This document shows positions 33,641-46,800 of a DNA stretch of 64,000 nt, in pieces; position 1 is the first letter of the stretch, and every line of letters begins with the position of its first letter. The notes beneath the pieces were generated by a model, which saw nothing but the letters and a program-made list of their open reading frames with translations, did not search any database and was not told where the DNA came from. The stretch is taken from contig CM057136.1 of assembly GCA_029964075.1 (NCBI GenBank), positions 8,928,001 to 8,992,000 on the forward strand. The letters run 5' to 3'. Origin of the DNA: Patiria pectinifera (lineage: Eukaryota; Echinodermata; Asteroidea; Valvatida; Asterinidae). A program made the position numbers and the translations under genes.

Positions 33641-34180
33641 CAAGCTAAATCCTGGGTGCGCTACTGGGTAAAATAGGCGCCAAAGATATCGGGAAAGTAG
33701 AAACAAAAATATCCAGCTAGTTTGCAGGCCTTTACACAGTTTGAAAAGTTGGTTTTAAATTGCGCGCTCCAGTTCTGAAATTGCGCACACTATTCAAAAC
33801 GAATCAAGGATCCGAACATCCCGCTCTTAATTCGAAAATCCAAATTAATTAATGGAACCAAAAATAAATCAGCTCATGTCGATGTCAAGTATTAAAAAAA
33901 AACACATTTTTTTATCTGAGGCCAAAATTTTGGGCGATTTTTTTTTGGATTCTTTTTAACTTCTACAAAATTTATAAATTGACGTAAAATGAACGGTTAC
34001 CGTAGTCATATTGATCGAACAAAACTTAAGTTTGATAATAGTCAATTATTTAATATTCATAGATTCACGACGTATACCTTTGATTCCTTTTTAAATACTA
34101 CCGGAGACCTGCCGGGCAGATGTATATATCCAACTAAAGCAAAGTTAAAAAAAAATAGAGGATTAAAAAAAAATCAAAAA
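33641..34180. other. No supported gene
   Basis: A/T-rich with several A and T runs. Nothing further. Confidence 0.4.
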
Positions 34181-34478
34181 GTTATGTGCTAGCCAAGCTT
34201 TCAGGGGTCGGTCTGAGCCATAACAATGCCCCAGCCAACCCCTTAGTTCTCTCCCGGGGTCTCGGCGTCCCCGACCAATACACACTTCCTTCCCTGTCCA
34301 TCCATGTAACCCCGGAGGGCCAGGCGCCATGTAAAAGCAAAGAGCTAAGGGAGGAACAGGGCGGCACCCTAAGCCCTGATCCTCCGAGTGGACCACATGC
34401 CCTGAACCTGTACGAAGACGCCAACCTGGAACTCACGGACAGTACCAGCCGCAGAGCTTACCGATTAAGCTAAGGTAC
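34180..34478 (-). mobile_element. Possible tRNA-derived SINE, minus orientation
   Basis: On the minus strand from 34477: GGTACCTTAGCTTAATCGGT (A-box-like) and GTGAGTTCCAGG (poor B box), then a GC-rich body. It is sharply bounded GC-rich sequence in A/T-rich surroundings. Only one copy is visible, so the call is tentative. Confidence 0.45.
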
Positions 34479-34587
34479 CGTTGGTATTTGACGACGGGAA
34501 ATTAAACATCTTGTGCTAAATGTACTTAGAGTTACGCAACAGTAAACACTATTATTATGCAGGCTTTTTTGAGCTATCGGGTGCGTT

Positions 34588-35519
34588 CAGGGGCGGATCC
34601 AGGATTTTTTGCGGGGGAGGGGGTCCGGTGTCGTGCCAAAAACCGTCCGGTGCCAAATAGTGTCCGCTAATTAGCATAATGCGATCTGATTGGTCATGCG
34701 TCTATGACGTCACATTGTTTACGGACGCTTGCCAAATAGTGTCCGCGCTTAGCGTGCATCCTATTGTGTGCCTTGGCGAGCTGTCAATACATCGTATAGA
34801 AAAGATCTCTTTTCACCTGAATTTGATTTTTACAATCTGTTTTAACGTTTTCCTTGTTAACTATTTGACTTGGTTTCCCTAATAGTTTCAACATTATAAT
34901 TATTTGTGCAAAATGTTTATGTGTTTTTTCGCGTCAGTTCACCTGTTTGGTATGCAGTACGTACGTAGGCCTAACGCCGTGTGAAGTGTGTGTAGTACGG
35001 ACTGTGCTGTGTGTAGCATTTTAACCAACGTTATATTTTATACGGTTTCTCCCACCTAATACTGTCCGATTTTTCCTGCCAAATATTGTCCGATTTTTCC
35101 TGCCAACAAATACTGTCCGATTCCCCGCCCTGCCAAATATTGTCCGATTCCCCCTTGCAAAATAGTGCCCGATTTTTCCTGCAAAATACTGTCCGATTTT
35201 TCCAGCTGAATACTGTCCGGCTGGACGTAACTGTGTGCGCCCTTGTTCTCGCTCGATCGACGGCGCCCGGGCACTATTTGGCACCGGACACTATTTGGCA
35301 TGTATTACATGCCAAATAGTGTCTGACGCCAACTGCGCATGCTCAGCGGACACTATTTGGCACCGGACGGTTTTTGGCACGACACCGGGCACCTTAGATG
35401 TATATCCGATTATTGAGGACAGGCGGACCGTGTTATTATTTAATTTGATTAAAAATTATTTATCTTTCGTGTGTGTCTGACCGGGGGGGGGGGGTCGTCC
35501 CCCTCTGGATCCGCGCCTG
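34588..35519. mobile_element. GGCGGATCCAG-type element containing a second element
   Basis: The ends are CAGGGGCGGATCCAG (34588) and CTGGATCCGCGCCTG (35505-35519), with G-rich tracts just inside. No 8-bp duplication is seen at the flanks. The centre is occupied by the CCGGTGTCG element. Confidence 0.55.
34625..35388. mobile_element. Inverted-repeat element with 43-bp identical TIRs and internal TGCCAAATA-TGTCCGA tandem repeats
   Basis: 34625-34667 is the exact inverse of 35346-35388, beginning CCGGTGTCGTGCCAAAAACC. Inside, about eight degenerate units of TGCCAAATA(C/T)TGTCCGATTT lie at 35050-35225, in both orientations relative to the TIRs. 764 bp, no transposase. Confidence 0.85.
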
Positions 35520-35919
35520 ACTTCTACGATTTGTATTTGGACAGATATACAGATTTTCAACTCCGTCACTACTATTTCAACAGTATCACGTCTTTAGAAA
35601 TAAAACGATCATTTTTTTTACGGATTTGTTTCCTCAAAAATAATGTGAACAGTACGTTCTCATCCTTAATTCTATCAACAACGAAAAACAAACATTTAAA
35701 CGTAGATGAAAACAACATTAACCAGGACACCACATTACACTAGGGGGCCCTGTTCATGATGTTCATATTTTATGTTTCGTACAATAACGCTTCGCTCGTA
35801 ACCCTCTTCCTGCAAACAGGGGCTAGGGCGCTGGGCCGGGAATAAAGGGCTGATGTCATTCACAAAATCTTGTGAAGGAAGTGGGGATGGCATTCTGTGT
35901 AAGATATCGTGACCTATTA

Positions 35920-36560
35920 TAGCCTTACTTTTTTGATGAAATTTGGCCAAAAAATGACTTTCCTCAAAACGATGAAGAAATTGCTTTTGAGGTAAGAGGA
36001 GCATCAATCAACCTGCAAACACCAAATATTTGCAGATTCGGGTAAAAATCATAGATTTTTATAGAAAAAAATCCTAATTTTTGACTGCTTTCACCCCAAA
36101 TTTTCGTCCAAATTTCATTTTGAAAAGCACATCTGTCCAGAAATCGAATTGAAATGTGTTCTAGGGTCCTATTGGCATCTTTCCAGCAAGTTTGAAGAAA
36201 TTTGATTTGTCGGCCAAAATTGGAAAAAATGCAAGGGGTTATCCTTACTTTTTTGATGAAATTTGGCCCAAATATGACTTTTCTGAAAACGATGCAGAAA
36301 TTCCTTTAGAGGTAAGAGGAGCATCAATCAAGCTTCAAATACCCAATATTTTGCAGATTTGGGCAAAAATCATGGATTTTTAGATGAAAAAAATTCTCAT
36401 TTTTGACCGATTTCACCCCAAATGTTCGTCCAAATTTCATTTTGAAAAGCACATCTGTCCAGAAATCGAATTGAAATGTGTTCTAGGGTCCTATGGGCAT
36501 CTTTCCAGCAAGTTTGAAGCAATTTGATTTTTTGGCCAAAATTGGAGAAAAAAAATGCAA
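35920..36560 (+). repeat. Tandem duplication, about 319-bp unit, two copies
   Basis: CTTACTTTTTTGATGAAATT recurs at about 35924 and 36244, AAGAGGAGCATCAATCAA at about 35995 and 36314, and CACATCTGTCCAGAAATCGA in both copies. Confidence 0.9.
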
Positions 36561-36851
36561 GGGTTAAAAGACAAAATTATAGCTGCGGCTGTTTAAAGGG
36601 TTGAGGCAGTAAAATGGGTCCGAAGTAGCATACGCCGGCCAAATCACGTTTTGCATGCCCTCAAATTCTTCAGTACTTGAGCATATTGTGGGCCATGCAC
36701 TTGAGGGTTCGTAAACAGTGAGGATGGAAGCCGTGCACAGGAACGTGAGCTTGTATTTCTGTGCGATTCGCATGAAATTGGGGCTCTAAAAGCGCTCTAT
36801 TTTGCATTGGAGTGTAGGCGCCGTTTTTCAAAATGGCGATGGGTGATCATA

Positions 36852-37510
36852 TTGGGATGGAAATTTTTCCCAACTTACAGTCAGATTATTACAAAAAAAA
36901 TTGAGGAAAAATAGAAAGACGATCAAACTAAGCTTTAATTTTAATGCATGTCTCGAACACCTTATAGAGAACAAATTGTGATTATTTTCTTGAATTTCTA
37001 AAGTGGGGAAATTTATCATTGGAGTCTATGGCAATTCATTGCACCTATAGGGGCACTGTTGAAAGCGGACACTCATAGACACTCTTTGGCAGTAGGTGGC
37101 GCTCTTCATCCCTGCCGACTGACGAGACAAGCTTTTTACGACCGGCCGATGTCGCCGGCCCGATTTTTCTTCGCACGTCCCCGCCTGGCTCGCTCTTAAA
37201 ATCTGTAGCTAGCAGTTGCAATTTGCCACTCTGCAAACACCCCTCTACAGCTGTGCCACTGGCCAGAGGTGGATGAAATTAGTGGCGCACCCAAGGGGGG
37301 GGGGGTTAACCCCTCCCACTCGCAGAGGTTGCTAATTTTTAATTATTTTTTTTTGGGGGGGAAGTTCATTTTTTCGGTCCACGAATTGACCGATATGTAT
37401 GTGGCATATTTTCGTGTATTATAATAGGGGTGTAAGTGGCGCCACCAACGTCAATATATTCCCCCCTCCCACAAAAAACCCACCCAATTTGTTTGAAAAA
37501 AACCTCCCCA
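36852..37510 (+). repeat. Dispersed repeat R2, copy 2
   Basis: See 32957-33640; same orientation, about 3.9 kb away. Confidence 0.9.
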
Positions 37511-37899
37511 AATTTTCCTCGCGACTTTTATCGCGTTGTACCAACGCACTGTGCCCTCATCAAGATGGTTCCCATCCAAATGAGGGCGCTCATGACGGCG
37601 CCTCTTCCATGTTGCTACTTTGTATGAAATGTCTTGAAGCAATCGCAAGAAAATCAGGGTGATGGGGCTTGACACTACATGGGTAAAATTCGACTATCCC
37701 CGTCAACCACAATCCTTACCTTTTTGCAGAGGGGAAATCATGCTAACAAGCAAAAACAGGGGACAAAAAACGAAGCACTTTGTGCAAGCCATTGCTGGAC
37801 GCGTCTGGTGCACTTTTTAAACAATAAAGTCTAAAAACTCCCAGGACGTTAATGTTCAGTTTATGTGCCTACATGGCAATCAACCCCCCCGGCCCCCTC

Positions 37900-38250
37900 G
37901 CCTTCCCCTGTAAGATTCATCTGTTGACACCACTTTCTCTGCAAATCCTGACTCGAAATCGCCGCCATTGGTGCGTATCAGACGGTTACACCAAGGGCGA
38001 TGCGTACTCGCTGCTTTGCGCTTCAGCGAACTATACAACTGAAATACAATGAATAACTGGAATTAATAATTTAAGTCTAAGTCATTATGCCCAATTGACC
38101 TGATATGTTGGGCGAGAAGACGAGGCAGAAAGCTAGCAATAAATTAATGGTTGTGCTTCTTTGTTGTATTTTTCCGGTGTTACTGAATTATAAATGAACG
38201 AAGCTCACTTTATAATTCAATTTACGTCAGAAAAATTACCAGAAAGGTAA
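37900..38250 (+). repeat. Dispersed repeat R3, copy 1
   Basis: Shares CCTGACTCGAAATCGCC, GGTTACACCAAGGG and GCGTACTC with 39480-39810 and with the inverse of 54740-55095. Confidence 0.7.
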
Positions 38251-38799
38251 TGACAATAAAGCGTTCTATGAAACTAATACCAAATTGTTGTTATCAAGGC
38301 CCACTATTTCGATTTTTATGTTAGATGTTTGTCTTATTTTTGAAAAGGGATGCCTTTCTAGGATGCTTCATACATCAAAAGGCAGTTTGCAATTTTTTTG
38401 TCTGCATATTCATTAAGCAACGATTGTCTTACCCCCTTTTCAGTACTTCACTGTCTCATGCCGATTGAATATTGTTACTTCTTTCAAATATCATTGTTTC
38501 CAGTGACTTTCGAGTCTAGCTTTAATATCTGGACACGAAAGTCTTGTCTGTGCGTTAAATTAGTTAATTTTACACACAAAGTCTCAGTTACTCTCTTGTT
38601 AACCGATTCTACCGGGTTTGAAGTTTGCATCTAGGTAGGCCCTACACAATTATTAGAAAATAATACATGATGCAGGAAAATATTGTAAAAAAAGAGTATT
38701 TTGAATAACCTCAGTAAAGCACTTCGGTATTTCGATGGAGTAGTCCAGATCAAAGGTCAGTCGGGATAAAATAACCGATGTGATGTAGAGGCCGGTTTA

Positions 38800-39121
38800 A
38801 GGCCGGTTCATACTCGGCGCGAAAAGCGAACGCGATAGCGAATTTGTGACGTCAGGGCAGTTTCAAAAATTGAGCACATTTCAACTCCGGCGAATTTCGT
38901 AGCGAATGCTTCGTGACGTCAAATTTCCATCGCATGAACTATGAACCGACCATGATACTTCACACGAATGCGAATGCGAAACGAATTTGGAGTCATGAAA
39001 CATTCGCTGCAAAATTCGCCGGAGTTCAAATGTGCTCACCTTTTGCGAAATCGCAGCGCAAAAATTTGCCATGACGTCCCAAATTTGCGTTCGCATTTCG
39101 CTTCGAGTATGAACCGGCCTG
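38800..39121. mobile_element. MITE with AGGCCGGTTCATACTCG TIRs (322 bp)
   Basis: AGGCCGGTTCATACTCG at 38800 is matched by CGAGTATGAACCGGCCT ending at 39121. Arms are more than 100 bp and imperfect, with TGACGTC words and CGAATGCGAATGCGAA. No ORF. Confidence 0.85.
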
Positions 39122-39479
39122 AAACAGAAGTGACGTTATGATGACGTCATAGGTATCAAATTACAAGTGAGTTTAGTTTCACAAGATTTATTCGTTTATA
39201 ACTCATGAACAAAATGAACAATCATGTTGGTACTTATTGTTATATTGTTATATTATAGACCATACCTTGATAAACATTATTTTCTGATTTCCGAAGGTAA
39301 AGTTTCTTGACGGAAGGAGCGACATTTACGTAGGATATGTAGGTAACTTAAGAACTGAAGCTGTACATGTGATCATAGTTAGATCTTGATAAGTCGAGTT
39401 TGTTAATATTAGTCTTGACAAAACGATTTTTAAGGCCCAGAAATGTTCAATCTATAATGCCTTAACACCCCCCCCCTAT

Positions 39480-39810
39480 CAATCTGGCGACGTCGGTGTC
39501 CCCTCCTTATCTTGACTAGAAGTCGCCATTGTGGGTGTGTACCAGACGGGTTACATCAAGGGTTACGCGTACTCTGTGCTGAAAAGAAAAACCGTACAGG
39601 GAGTAATAGCCGCTTTGGACTTGTTGTGTGTGTGTTGGCTTCACGCATCAGTGAAACCATACAATGGTTATGATTGATGGAAGTTCATTAATTTCTTGTC
39701 ATCGGTGCTCCAGTTGACATTTTGGAGCCCACACAAGGCAGGAAGCAGGCAGTTAATCGTTGGGCCTCCTTTTGTGCATTTCCTCGGAGTTGCTGCATTA
39801 TAAATGAAAG
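39480..39810 (+). repeat. Dispersed repeat R3, copy 2
   Basis: Related to 37900-38250. It contains GGCGACGTCGGTGTCCCC, the sequence that corresponds to the uninterrupted target of the hAT element at 55096. Confidence 0.7.
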
Positions 39811-39989
39811 CAGCCCGCATTTACGCGAATCGCGCGGGCCTGGTGCCACCAGAGAAAATGGCTGTTGCCGGATTTTTAATAGTCTATATAATAGAATACA
39901 TAGAGCTATATTGAATTACTACAGTGCTAACTCGCTGTACAAAGTGAAGCCTGCTGAAAACATATGAAAAACTCGAAATTTAGTACAGC

Positions 39990-40228
39990 TTTAGTACGGC
40001 TTGAAAAACGATCCCTCCACAACATGGCTAAATAGCGCCACTTTCGGGCCCAATTGCATCCACAATGCTCAGAATTAGAAGCCCCAAGTCCGAGCCAGAG
40101 GTGCATTGCCATATCTCCTCAATTCCCCAAATCCATGGCTCTCATCAGAACTCTCTAGATCTAATAATATAGAATATTTTAAGGGTTCAACTTTTATTCA
40201 TGAGCTCGGCGGACGGATATTTGGCCTA
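39990..40228 (+). repeat. Dispersed repeat R4, copy 1
   Basis: Matches 44612-44828: AATAGCGCCACTTTCGGGCC, CATTGCCATATCTC, ATTCATGAGCTCGGCGGACG, GATATTTGGCCTAT. Confidence 0.88.
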
Positions 40229-41130
40229 TGTGTGCAAGCATAGGCTGTATTGAATTACAAAGTGAAGCCTGCTGGGCAACCTCGTTTCCATGGGTACGAT
40301 CTTGCTGCGCCTTGTTGTTTCCCATCATGCCTTGCGCGATCTTAACCACTGGAATTGTCTCATTTAAATGTGTCAAATATTGGCACATTTAAATTAGGAC
40401 TGCAGTCGATGTATCTAACGCGGGACGCCATGTTTAAAATTCTTACTTTTTTTTTGGAAGAATCAATCCTTTCAAACATAAGGTTTCGACGTTGCGTTAT
40501 TTAGCATGGATTTGTATTAAATGTACGTACCTCTTTCGTCCCTTTACAACCGAAGATACAAGTTCTTTGAGGCGAAAACGCGGCTATACCATAACCCATA
40601 TCGTACATGCATCAACAAGAAAAAAAAATATGTTCGTACGCATGTTCGTACGTGACTTGACGTGCATAGCGCGCGAGCGCCCTATCCGGTTCGTAATTAC
40701 ATAATAGATATTCTATATCTTAGAGAGCGAAACGCTTGTTCATCTTTTTTGTAGGTGTGAGATTTCATCTATGTGTTGGACCCAGGTTAATGATTGGTTT
40801 GAGAGGACTCTTAATTTAAACATACACTTAGACAATAAGGTTATACTTTTCTGTGTATTAAAAAAAATCGTGGAAGGCTCTCAACCTGATCCTTATTTTG
40901 TGTCGTTTTCACATTTAGAAGATGAAGATGAACGATAGCAGACCATCCCTTGCACTATTGAAACTTGTTTAAAACGTTATTTTAGTTTGGAAAAGCACAT
41001 CTCTATTTCAAATGGATTTATTGCAAATGTCATACAAAATGGGACTCCTTTGATGTACTTTGTCAAAATTAACTCTGTATTCCGAAATGTGTTATAGATC
41101 AAGATATTTTGCGACATTGCCTTGGTTTCT
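40229..41130. other. No supported gene
   Basis: A minus-strand frame at 40388-40194 and others are short and unremarkable. Confidence 0.4.
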
Positions 41131-41132
41131 TG

Positions 41133-42055
41133 CAGTGTTGTAGGTCTCGAGACCGGTCTCGGTCTCGGTCTCGGTCTCGAGACCACTTTATGCCGGTCTC
41201 GGTCTCGGTCTCGGTCTCGGGAGCTGTGGTCTCGGTCTTGGTCTCGGTCTCGGTCCCCTTTGGTCTCGATATTTTGGCTGGTCTCGAGTCGAGACCAGCC
41301 AAAAAGTGAGGGGGGTGGATTCCGCCCCCGGCCCTTTTAGGGTTAAGTAAAGAATCAGTTTAGGGCAAATGTGACTGCAGTGTGATGCTAATTGACATGT
41401 CTCTCTTCACTTTTTAGTGAGTGAGGCATAGTCCAATAACCATTGCTCCTCTTCTTATATTTCTCGTTTTTATTGTGGGATGATCTGTTGAAACAAGCAC
41501 TTTATAGCCATCCTCATTGATTCCAAATACAACTGAGATTTAAATCTTATGAATCAAGACTGAAACATTAATTTTACCGTCAAATTTTGTATTTTAAATA
41601 TGGGGAACAATTCAACTCTTTTTCCCTAGACATATTGGTGATTTTTTTTATATTTTCCTTTTCAATTTTTCCCTTTATTCGTGGAGGCGGGAAAATGTTT
41701 TTTTCCATTATATTTATTAATGGATATTCATCAATTCGTAGACCGTTAAATTGGTATTAGTGGTGGACAGCTGAATTTTGTGATCTCTTTATTAAATAGA
41801 CACGACTTGGGAAAAGAGTATGCAAATTACGTGAAATGTTCACAGTTACTACTCAATAACATGTTCTTTATCCAAATTATATTTTTTACAAAATGGAGCG
41901 TGCCATTTTTTTTTATCATACGGTCACTTTCTTTTTGACTCGCCATGTATTCATCTTTTCATCTGTGATAAACACAAATTGAGCCACTGCCATGCAGTGT
42001 TGTAGGTCTCGAGACCGGTCTCGGTCTCGGTCTCGGTCTCGAGACCACTTTTTGC

Positions 42056-42086
<31 letters not shown>

Positions 42087-42863
42087 AGGAGCTGTGGTCT
42101 CGGTCTTGGTCTCGGTCTCGGTCCCCTTTGGTCTCGATATTTTGGCTGGTCTCGAGTCGAGACCAGCCAAAAAGTGAGGGGGGTGGATTCCGCCCCCGGC
42201 CCTTTTAGGGTTAAGTAAAGAATCAGTTTAGGGCAAATGTGACTGCAGTGTGATGCTAATTGACATGTCTCTCTTCACTTTCTAGTGAGTGAGGCATAGT
42301 CCAATAACCATTGCTCCTCTTCTTATATTTCTCGTTTTTATTGTGGGATGATCTGTTGAAACAAGCACTTTATAGCCATCCTCATTGATTCCAAATACAA
42401 CTGAGATTTAAATCTTATGAATCAAGACTGAAACATTAATTTTACCGTCAAATTTTGTATTTTAAATATGGGAAACAATTCAACTCTTTTTCCCTAGAAA
42501 TATTGGTGATTTTTTTTTATATTTTCCTTTTCAATTTTTCCTTTATTCGTGGAGGCGGGAAAAAGTGTGTTTTTTTTTCATTATATTTATTAATGGATAT
42601 TCATCAATTCGTAGACCGTTAAATTGGTATTAGTGGTGGACAGCCGAATTTTGTGATCTCTTTATTAAAATAGACACGACTTGGGAATAGAATATGCAAA
42701 TTACGTGAAATGTTCACAGTTACTACTCAATAACATGTTCTTTATCTCAGTTATATTTTTTACAAATTGGAGCGTGCCATTTTTTTTATCATACGGTCAC
42801 TTTCTTTTTGTCTCGCCATGTATTCATCTTTTCATCTGTGAACAGAAATTGAGCTACCGCCAT
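41133..42863 (+). repeat. 862-bp direct tandem duplication carrying GGTCTC arrays
   Basis: Copy 1 is 41133-41994 and copy 2 is 41995 to about 42863. Each starts CAGTGTTGTAGGTCTCGAGA, followed by about 130 bp of GGTCTC hexamers and a 33-bp palindrome (41272-41304 in copy 1: TTTTGGCTGGTCTCGA, G, complement). About 660 bp of A/T-rich sequence then ends near GCCATG. Copies differ by a few substitutions and small indels. The CAGTGTTG start is hAT-like, but no right terminus was found. Arg/Ser-rich ORFs over the hexamers are artefacts. Confidence 0.92.
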
Positions 42864-43695
42864 GTACTTACCAAAAAAGAGTCTAATTGCCTGCCTCGTC
42901 TCCTTCCTAAATGTCAAATTGTATTTGCATGAGTCGAGAAGAATTGTGTTCCATTAATCGCTATATGCTGTTTACGGCCATCACAATAAATTATTAATAA
43001 ATTGGCAACCTTTCGTACTTGTTAATCACTAAAATATTCAAGTAAATTGCCCAGCAAAGTAGCTGATGCGGGCGATGGCACGGTACTACGATGGCACGGT
43101 ACAAAACACAGAGAGGCGTGGGCACTGAACCATGAATCCTAAAAGTACATCTCACCCATCCTAAAAGTACATCTCACCCACCACATTCAGTTTGTGACAG
43201 CGCCCTTCTATTGTGTCGGCCATATTCTCAAAAAGGCTAATGACGATGATGACGGCGGGCAGAAGATAGATCAGGCAAATATGGTTCATCAATCTTCTAT
43301 AGTATATGTAACGTTATTGACATTAAACAAAAATAAAGTGGCATTACATTTCAGCCTTAGCCAGGCCTTCTTCAGAGGTAAATGACAGAGGAACAAGAAA
43401 CAAACATGTAGGGGACACACAAATATGCAGGGTTGGAAGGAGACTCACAAAGAGGGAATGGGGGAGGGGCAGACCAATATCTCTCAAGTTACATGACATT
43501 GGGTTACATGACATTGGGTTTCGCTCTGTCATGATCGTCGATGAACCAACGCCAAACAATATCCATTGTTACGGTTACCGTGGAAACTATGTGACGACAG
43601 CAAGTGATATCCCAAACATTAGGCTCATCGTGCCAGGGAGTGGTGCTCTGCCCGTTTTGATTGCATATATCAAAGTGAAGACCTGCTGGCTGGTC
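42864..43695. promoter_or_regulatory. Upstream region of the discoidin gene (putative 5' UTR/promoter)
   Basis: The sequence directly upstream of the signal-peptide exon. It is open in frame back to a Met at 43531 without an obvious signal in that extra stretch. CCTAAAAGTACATCTCACCC is duplicated at about 43138 and 43159. No TATA box or splice acceptor could be fixed, so the assignment is positional only. Confidence 0.25.
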
Positions 43696-43879
43696 ATGAA
43701 AAACCCGCGTAAAATGTGGGTCTTCAGTTGGACTTTGGGGCTTTTTAGTTCCTTCTTTATACTACCTGTACGAGGGAACACGTGTAGTGCAATGGTCCAG
43801 GCTGCACCCGGTGATGATCTGACCGCACTTCGTAACAAGGCTTTCGCATCTTTCAGAGCCCAGTGCCGTGGTAAACAAG
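43696..43879 (+). CDS. Discoidin gene exon 1: signal peptide
   Basis: ATG at 43696 (alternative ATG at 43714). It encodes MKNPRKMWVFSWTLGLFSSF then FILPVRGNTCSAM, a basic n-region, hydrophobic core and a likely cleavage after VRG. The rest is hydrophilic, ends CRGKQ plus one base, and is followed by the strong donor gtaagt. Phase 1 fits the exon at 57369, giving Val at the junction. Confidence 0.7.
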
Positions 43880-46800
43880 GTAAGTACTTCTACTCCATAA
43901 AAATCTGTTAAAAGTGCAACTATAGCATGATGTCTTACAGGGAAATCTCAGAAATGTGGTGGTTGTGATAATTACTAGCATGAGTTTTTCTATTGCAATA
44001 TTAGTCATTTGATTGCAAAACCAGATTTCTAAAATGATCTGTTTGCTGGCGTTTTGCGATCCGTGTGCAAATTGGTAGGCCAAGTAACTGTAGTGTTAGT
44101 TTCTTTATCATATTTAAAATCGAGCTTCATCTTATCGAATAGACATTTAAAGGACCGTGCAATGGAGTTTTTCCCATGATTCGAATTTGTTGAAATGCAA
44201 TAACTTCTCGAACTTCAGGCTTTTCCGCCAACTTTGCAGATTGGCTTTTCCGCCATCAACGGAAAAGCCAATGTTTTTTTTGTTGTTTTTTTTGTGGCTT
44301 TTCCGCATAGTTGCAGAAAAGTATTTCTTTTTGTTCCTCGTCTATTATTATGCGTCAAGGAGGGCGCTTAACATCGTATAGGGGTTCACCCAATCAAAGA
44401 AATTTCCATAGACAACAGTGTAAATGCCCATACTTCAAACTTCTGTTAAAAATACTCAAAACTCTCACATGTGTTCAGGCTGCACAGAAAAATCTTTTAT
44501 TTTATTTTCAATTTTTGTTGGGTTGACATATGACTTTTCGAGACATTCTCACCCAAATAAAAACGACCCCTAAAATTAGTGATGTTTCCCAAAATGGAAA
44601 AGTAGCCATCTTGAAAAGGGATCCCTCCACATTATGGCTTAATAGCGCCACTTTCGGGCCCGATTGCATCCAAAATGCTCTGAATTGGAAGCCCTAAGTC
44701 CGGGCCAGAGGTGTATTGCCATATCTCTTGAATCTCCCGATTCCATGGCTCTCAGAACTCTCTAATATAGAAGAATTTGAGTGTATAACTTGTATTCATG
44801 AGCTCGGCGGACGGATATTTGGCCTATTTACTGGTGTGCACCCATCGGCCTACTAAAAGAAAACCGGATCCGGCATAATATCCAGTAGACATTTTTCTAC
44901 GCATTTTCAGCTGATGCATTGCGTGTAGCGCCGTCAACGCGGTTCTGCTTTTTCACAGTGCATTGCGCCGATAACCATCTTTTCACGTTACGTTGTGTGA
45001 TCTTTATCACAGTTTTTAAGCAAACATTTCATATTATAGGTTTTCCCGGCCAATTTCACCAACTTTTCATTCAATTTAACGCCTGGCTCATTCGATTTAG
45101 ATTGAAATTGAAAGAACACGCAGATCGGCATTTGACAATCAAAAAGAATCATTCAATTTCACTATTCGAGCAATCTATCGCCTTTTAGCTTCACTCCTCC
45201 CTGTAAAAGATGCATACATATTAAAAGTATCGCGTTGTTCATTCAATTTCGTCTAAACCAGCAGTAAGGGGTTGATCGGGCATTCGTTTTCATAAATGGG
45301 CAAACATATTTCACATTTTGTCAAACATCTTTTAAGACTTCATACGTGTACGTATTCCTTAGCGTAAATCATCAACTCTTTACTACGGCTGTGAAATGTA
45401 CGAAAACTACACATTTGACAACATTTTTTGGGTTAATCTTATTGCTAAAGTGCACTTCTTTAACCCTAAAGGGACCGGGGCGGAATCTGCCCCCCGGCTG
45501 AGATATGGTCAAAACAACCCGGCCATTTTAGGGTTAAACATTTAAAAGTTTCCATGCTTTTCCGGACTACGTATGAGCGCGCTGTTACTGTCATGTCATT
45601 TCAGGAAGACACTGTTCAGTTTTGGGGGTTTTCTTTCAAATTATTCATCCAAAACTTTCTAATTGAAAACATTTGTGGGAAAGGGTTGCTCACTGGCTTA
45701 CTGCCATGCATACTGACCATCAAAGAATCACCAAATGAAAGAAATTTATAACAGCAAAATATCCAAAATTCTAGCAACTTTTTGTGCTTAAATAGCCATG
45801 TAACATTAATCATGCCCGGAATGCCATCACAGGTATTCTAATGAATGTGAAACTAAGGTTTCATTAGCATAAAACGGAGAAGGAATATGTGTATATTTCA
45901 AGGTTTGTATTGAAAACTAACTTTGCATGGGCCCTTTAAATACGGTAAGTGTTCGGTCAGACATACGCAAGAAAACATTTACGAAATAACACAAGAGAAG
46001 TGTTCCCGATGATACAACCATACCGAAGTCTTGCACTTCAAGAAGTCGTCAACGTAAATATGCCCCTTGCTCAAACGTTTAAACAAGTAGAAAAGATCAA
46101 CAGTGAAAAAGAAATTATCTTAGTCCCTTTCAATTAATTATATCGTTACATCTTGCTTCCCTCATTTCAGTTAATATATATATGTAACTTTGTAAATTTT
46201 ACAGACATCAAGATTGTTTTTTTTTTGGGGGGGGGGGTAAACCTCGGAGGAAAGTAGGAAAATGTATCGATTAAAAAAACCTTACTAATTAAAATGACCA
46301 AACGATGAAAGCGATTGCCCATAAACGAACAAGAAACGAAAAGCATGGTTGTACGTTATAAGCGCACAGATGTTCGCTAATTTGAATGCGTCAACCGTCA
46401 AAAGGTTGCAAAGACTTATTTTAAGACTGCTACAATTAAAGTCTTGAATGCAGCAAAACGAAATAGGATGCTCGAAAATGAAAATGAACATTCAGAGCAA
46501 AATCTTGGCTGCCTAAAAATGAAATTGAATGAACCCAAAATGAAAAAGAAACCCCAATTTGACCACATGTACCAAACTCACCCGACATTGAATGGCTGAT
46601 AATGAAACTGATTAGAAAAATTCCAAAATTCGCCGGGAAAACCTATATTATTTTAAACGTCACTAACATTGTAACTAGTGTGGTTAGTCTAATACGTAAA
46701 GGTGCGTTGTTAAGGTATACGGGGCCTGTAACTTCACATTTGCTATTTTTAAAAAGCTTTTTTAATATACCCACCTTTTCAGATGAGTATACAAGACCAT

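Noticed and set aside
41109..42177. Arg/Ser-Asp 'RS-like' ORFs (RSRSRSRD, TETETETE)
   Set aside because: Produced by GGTCTC hexamers in any frame; no wider ORF.
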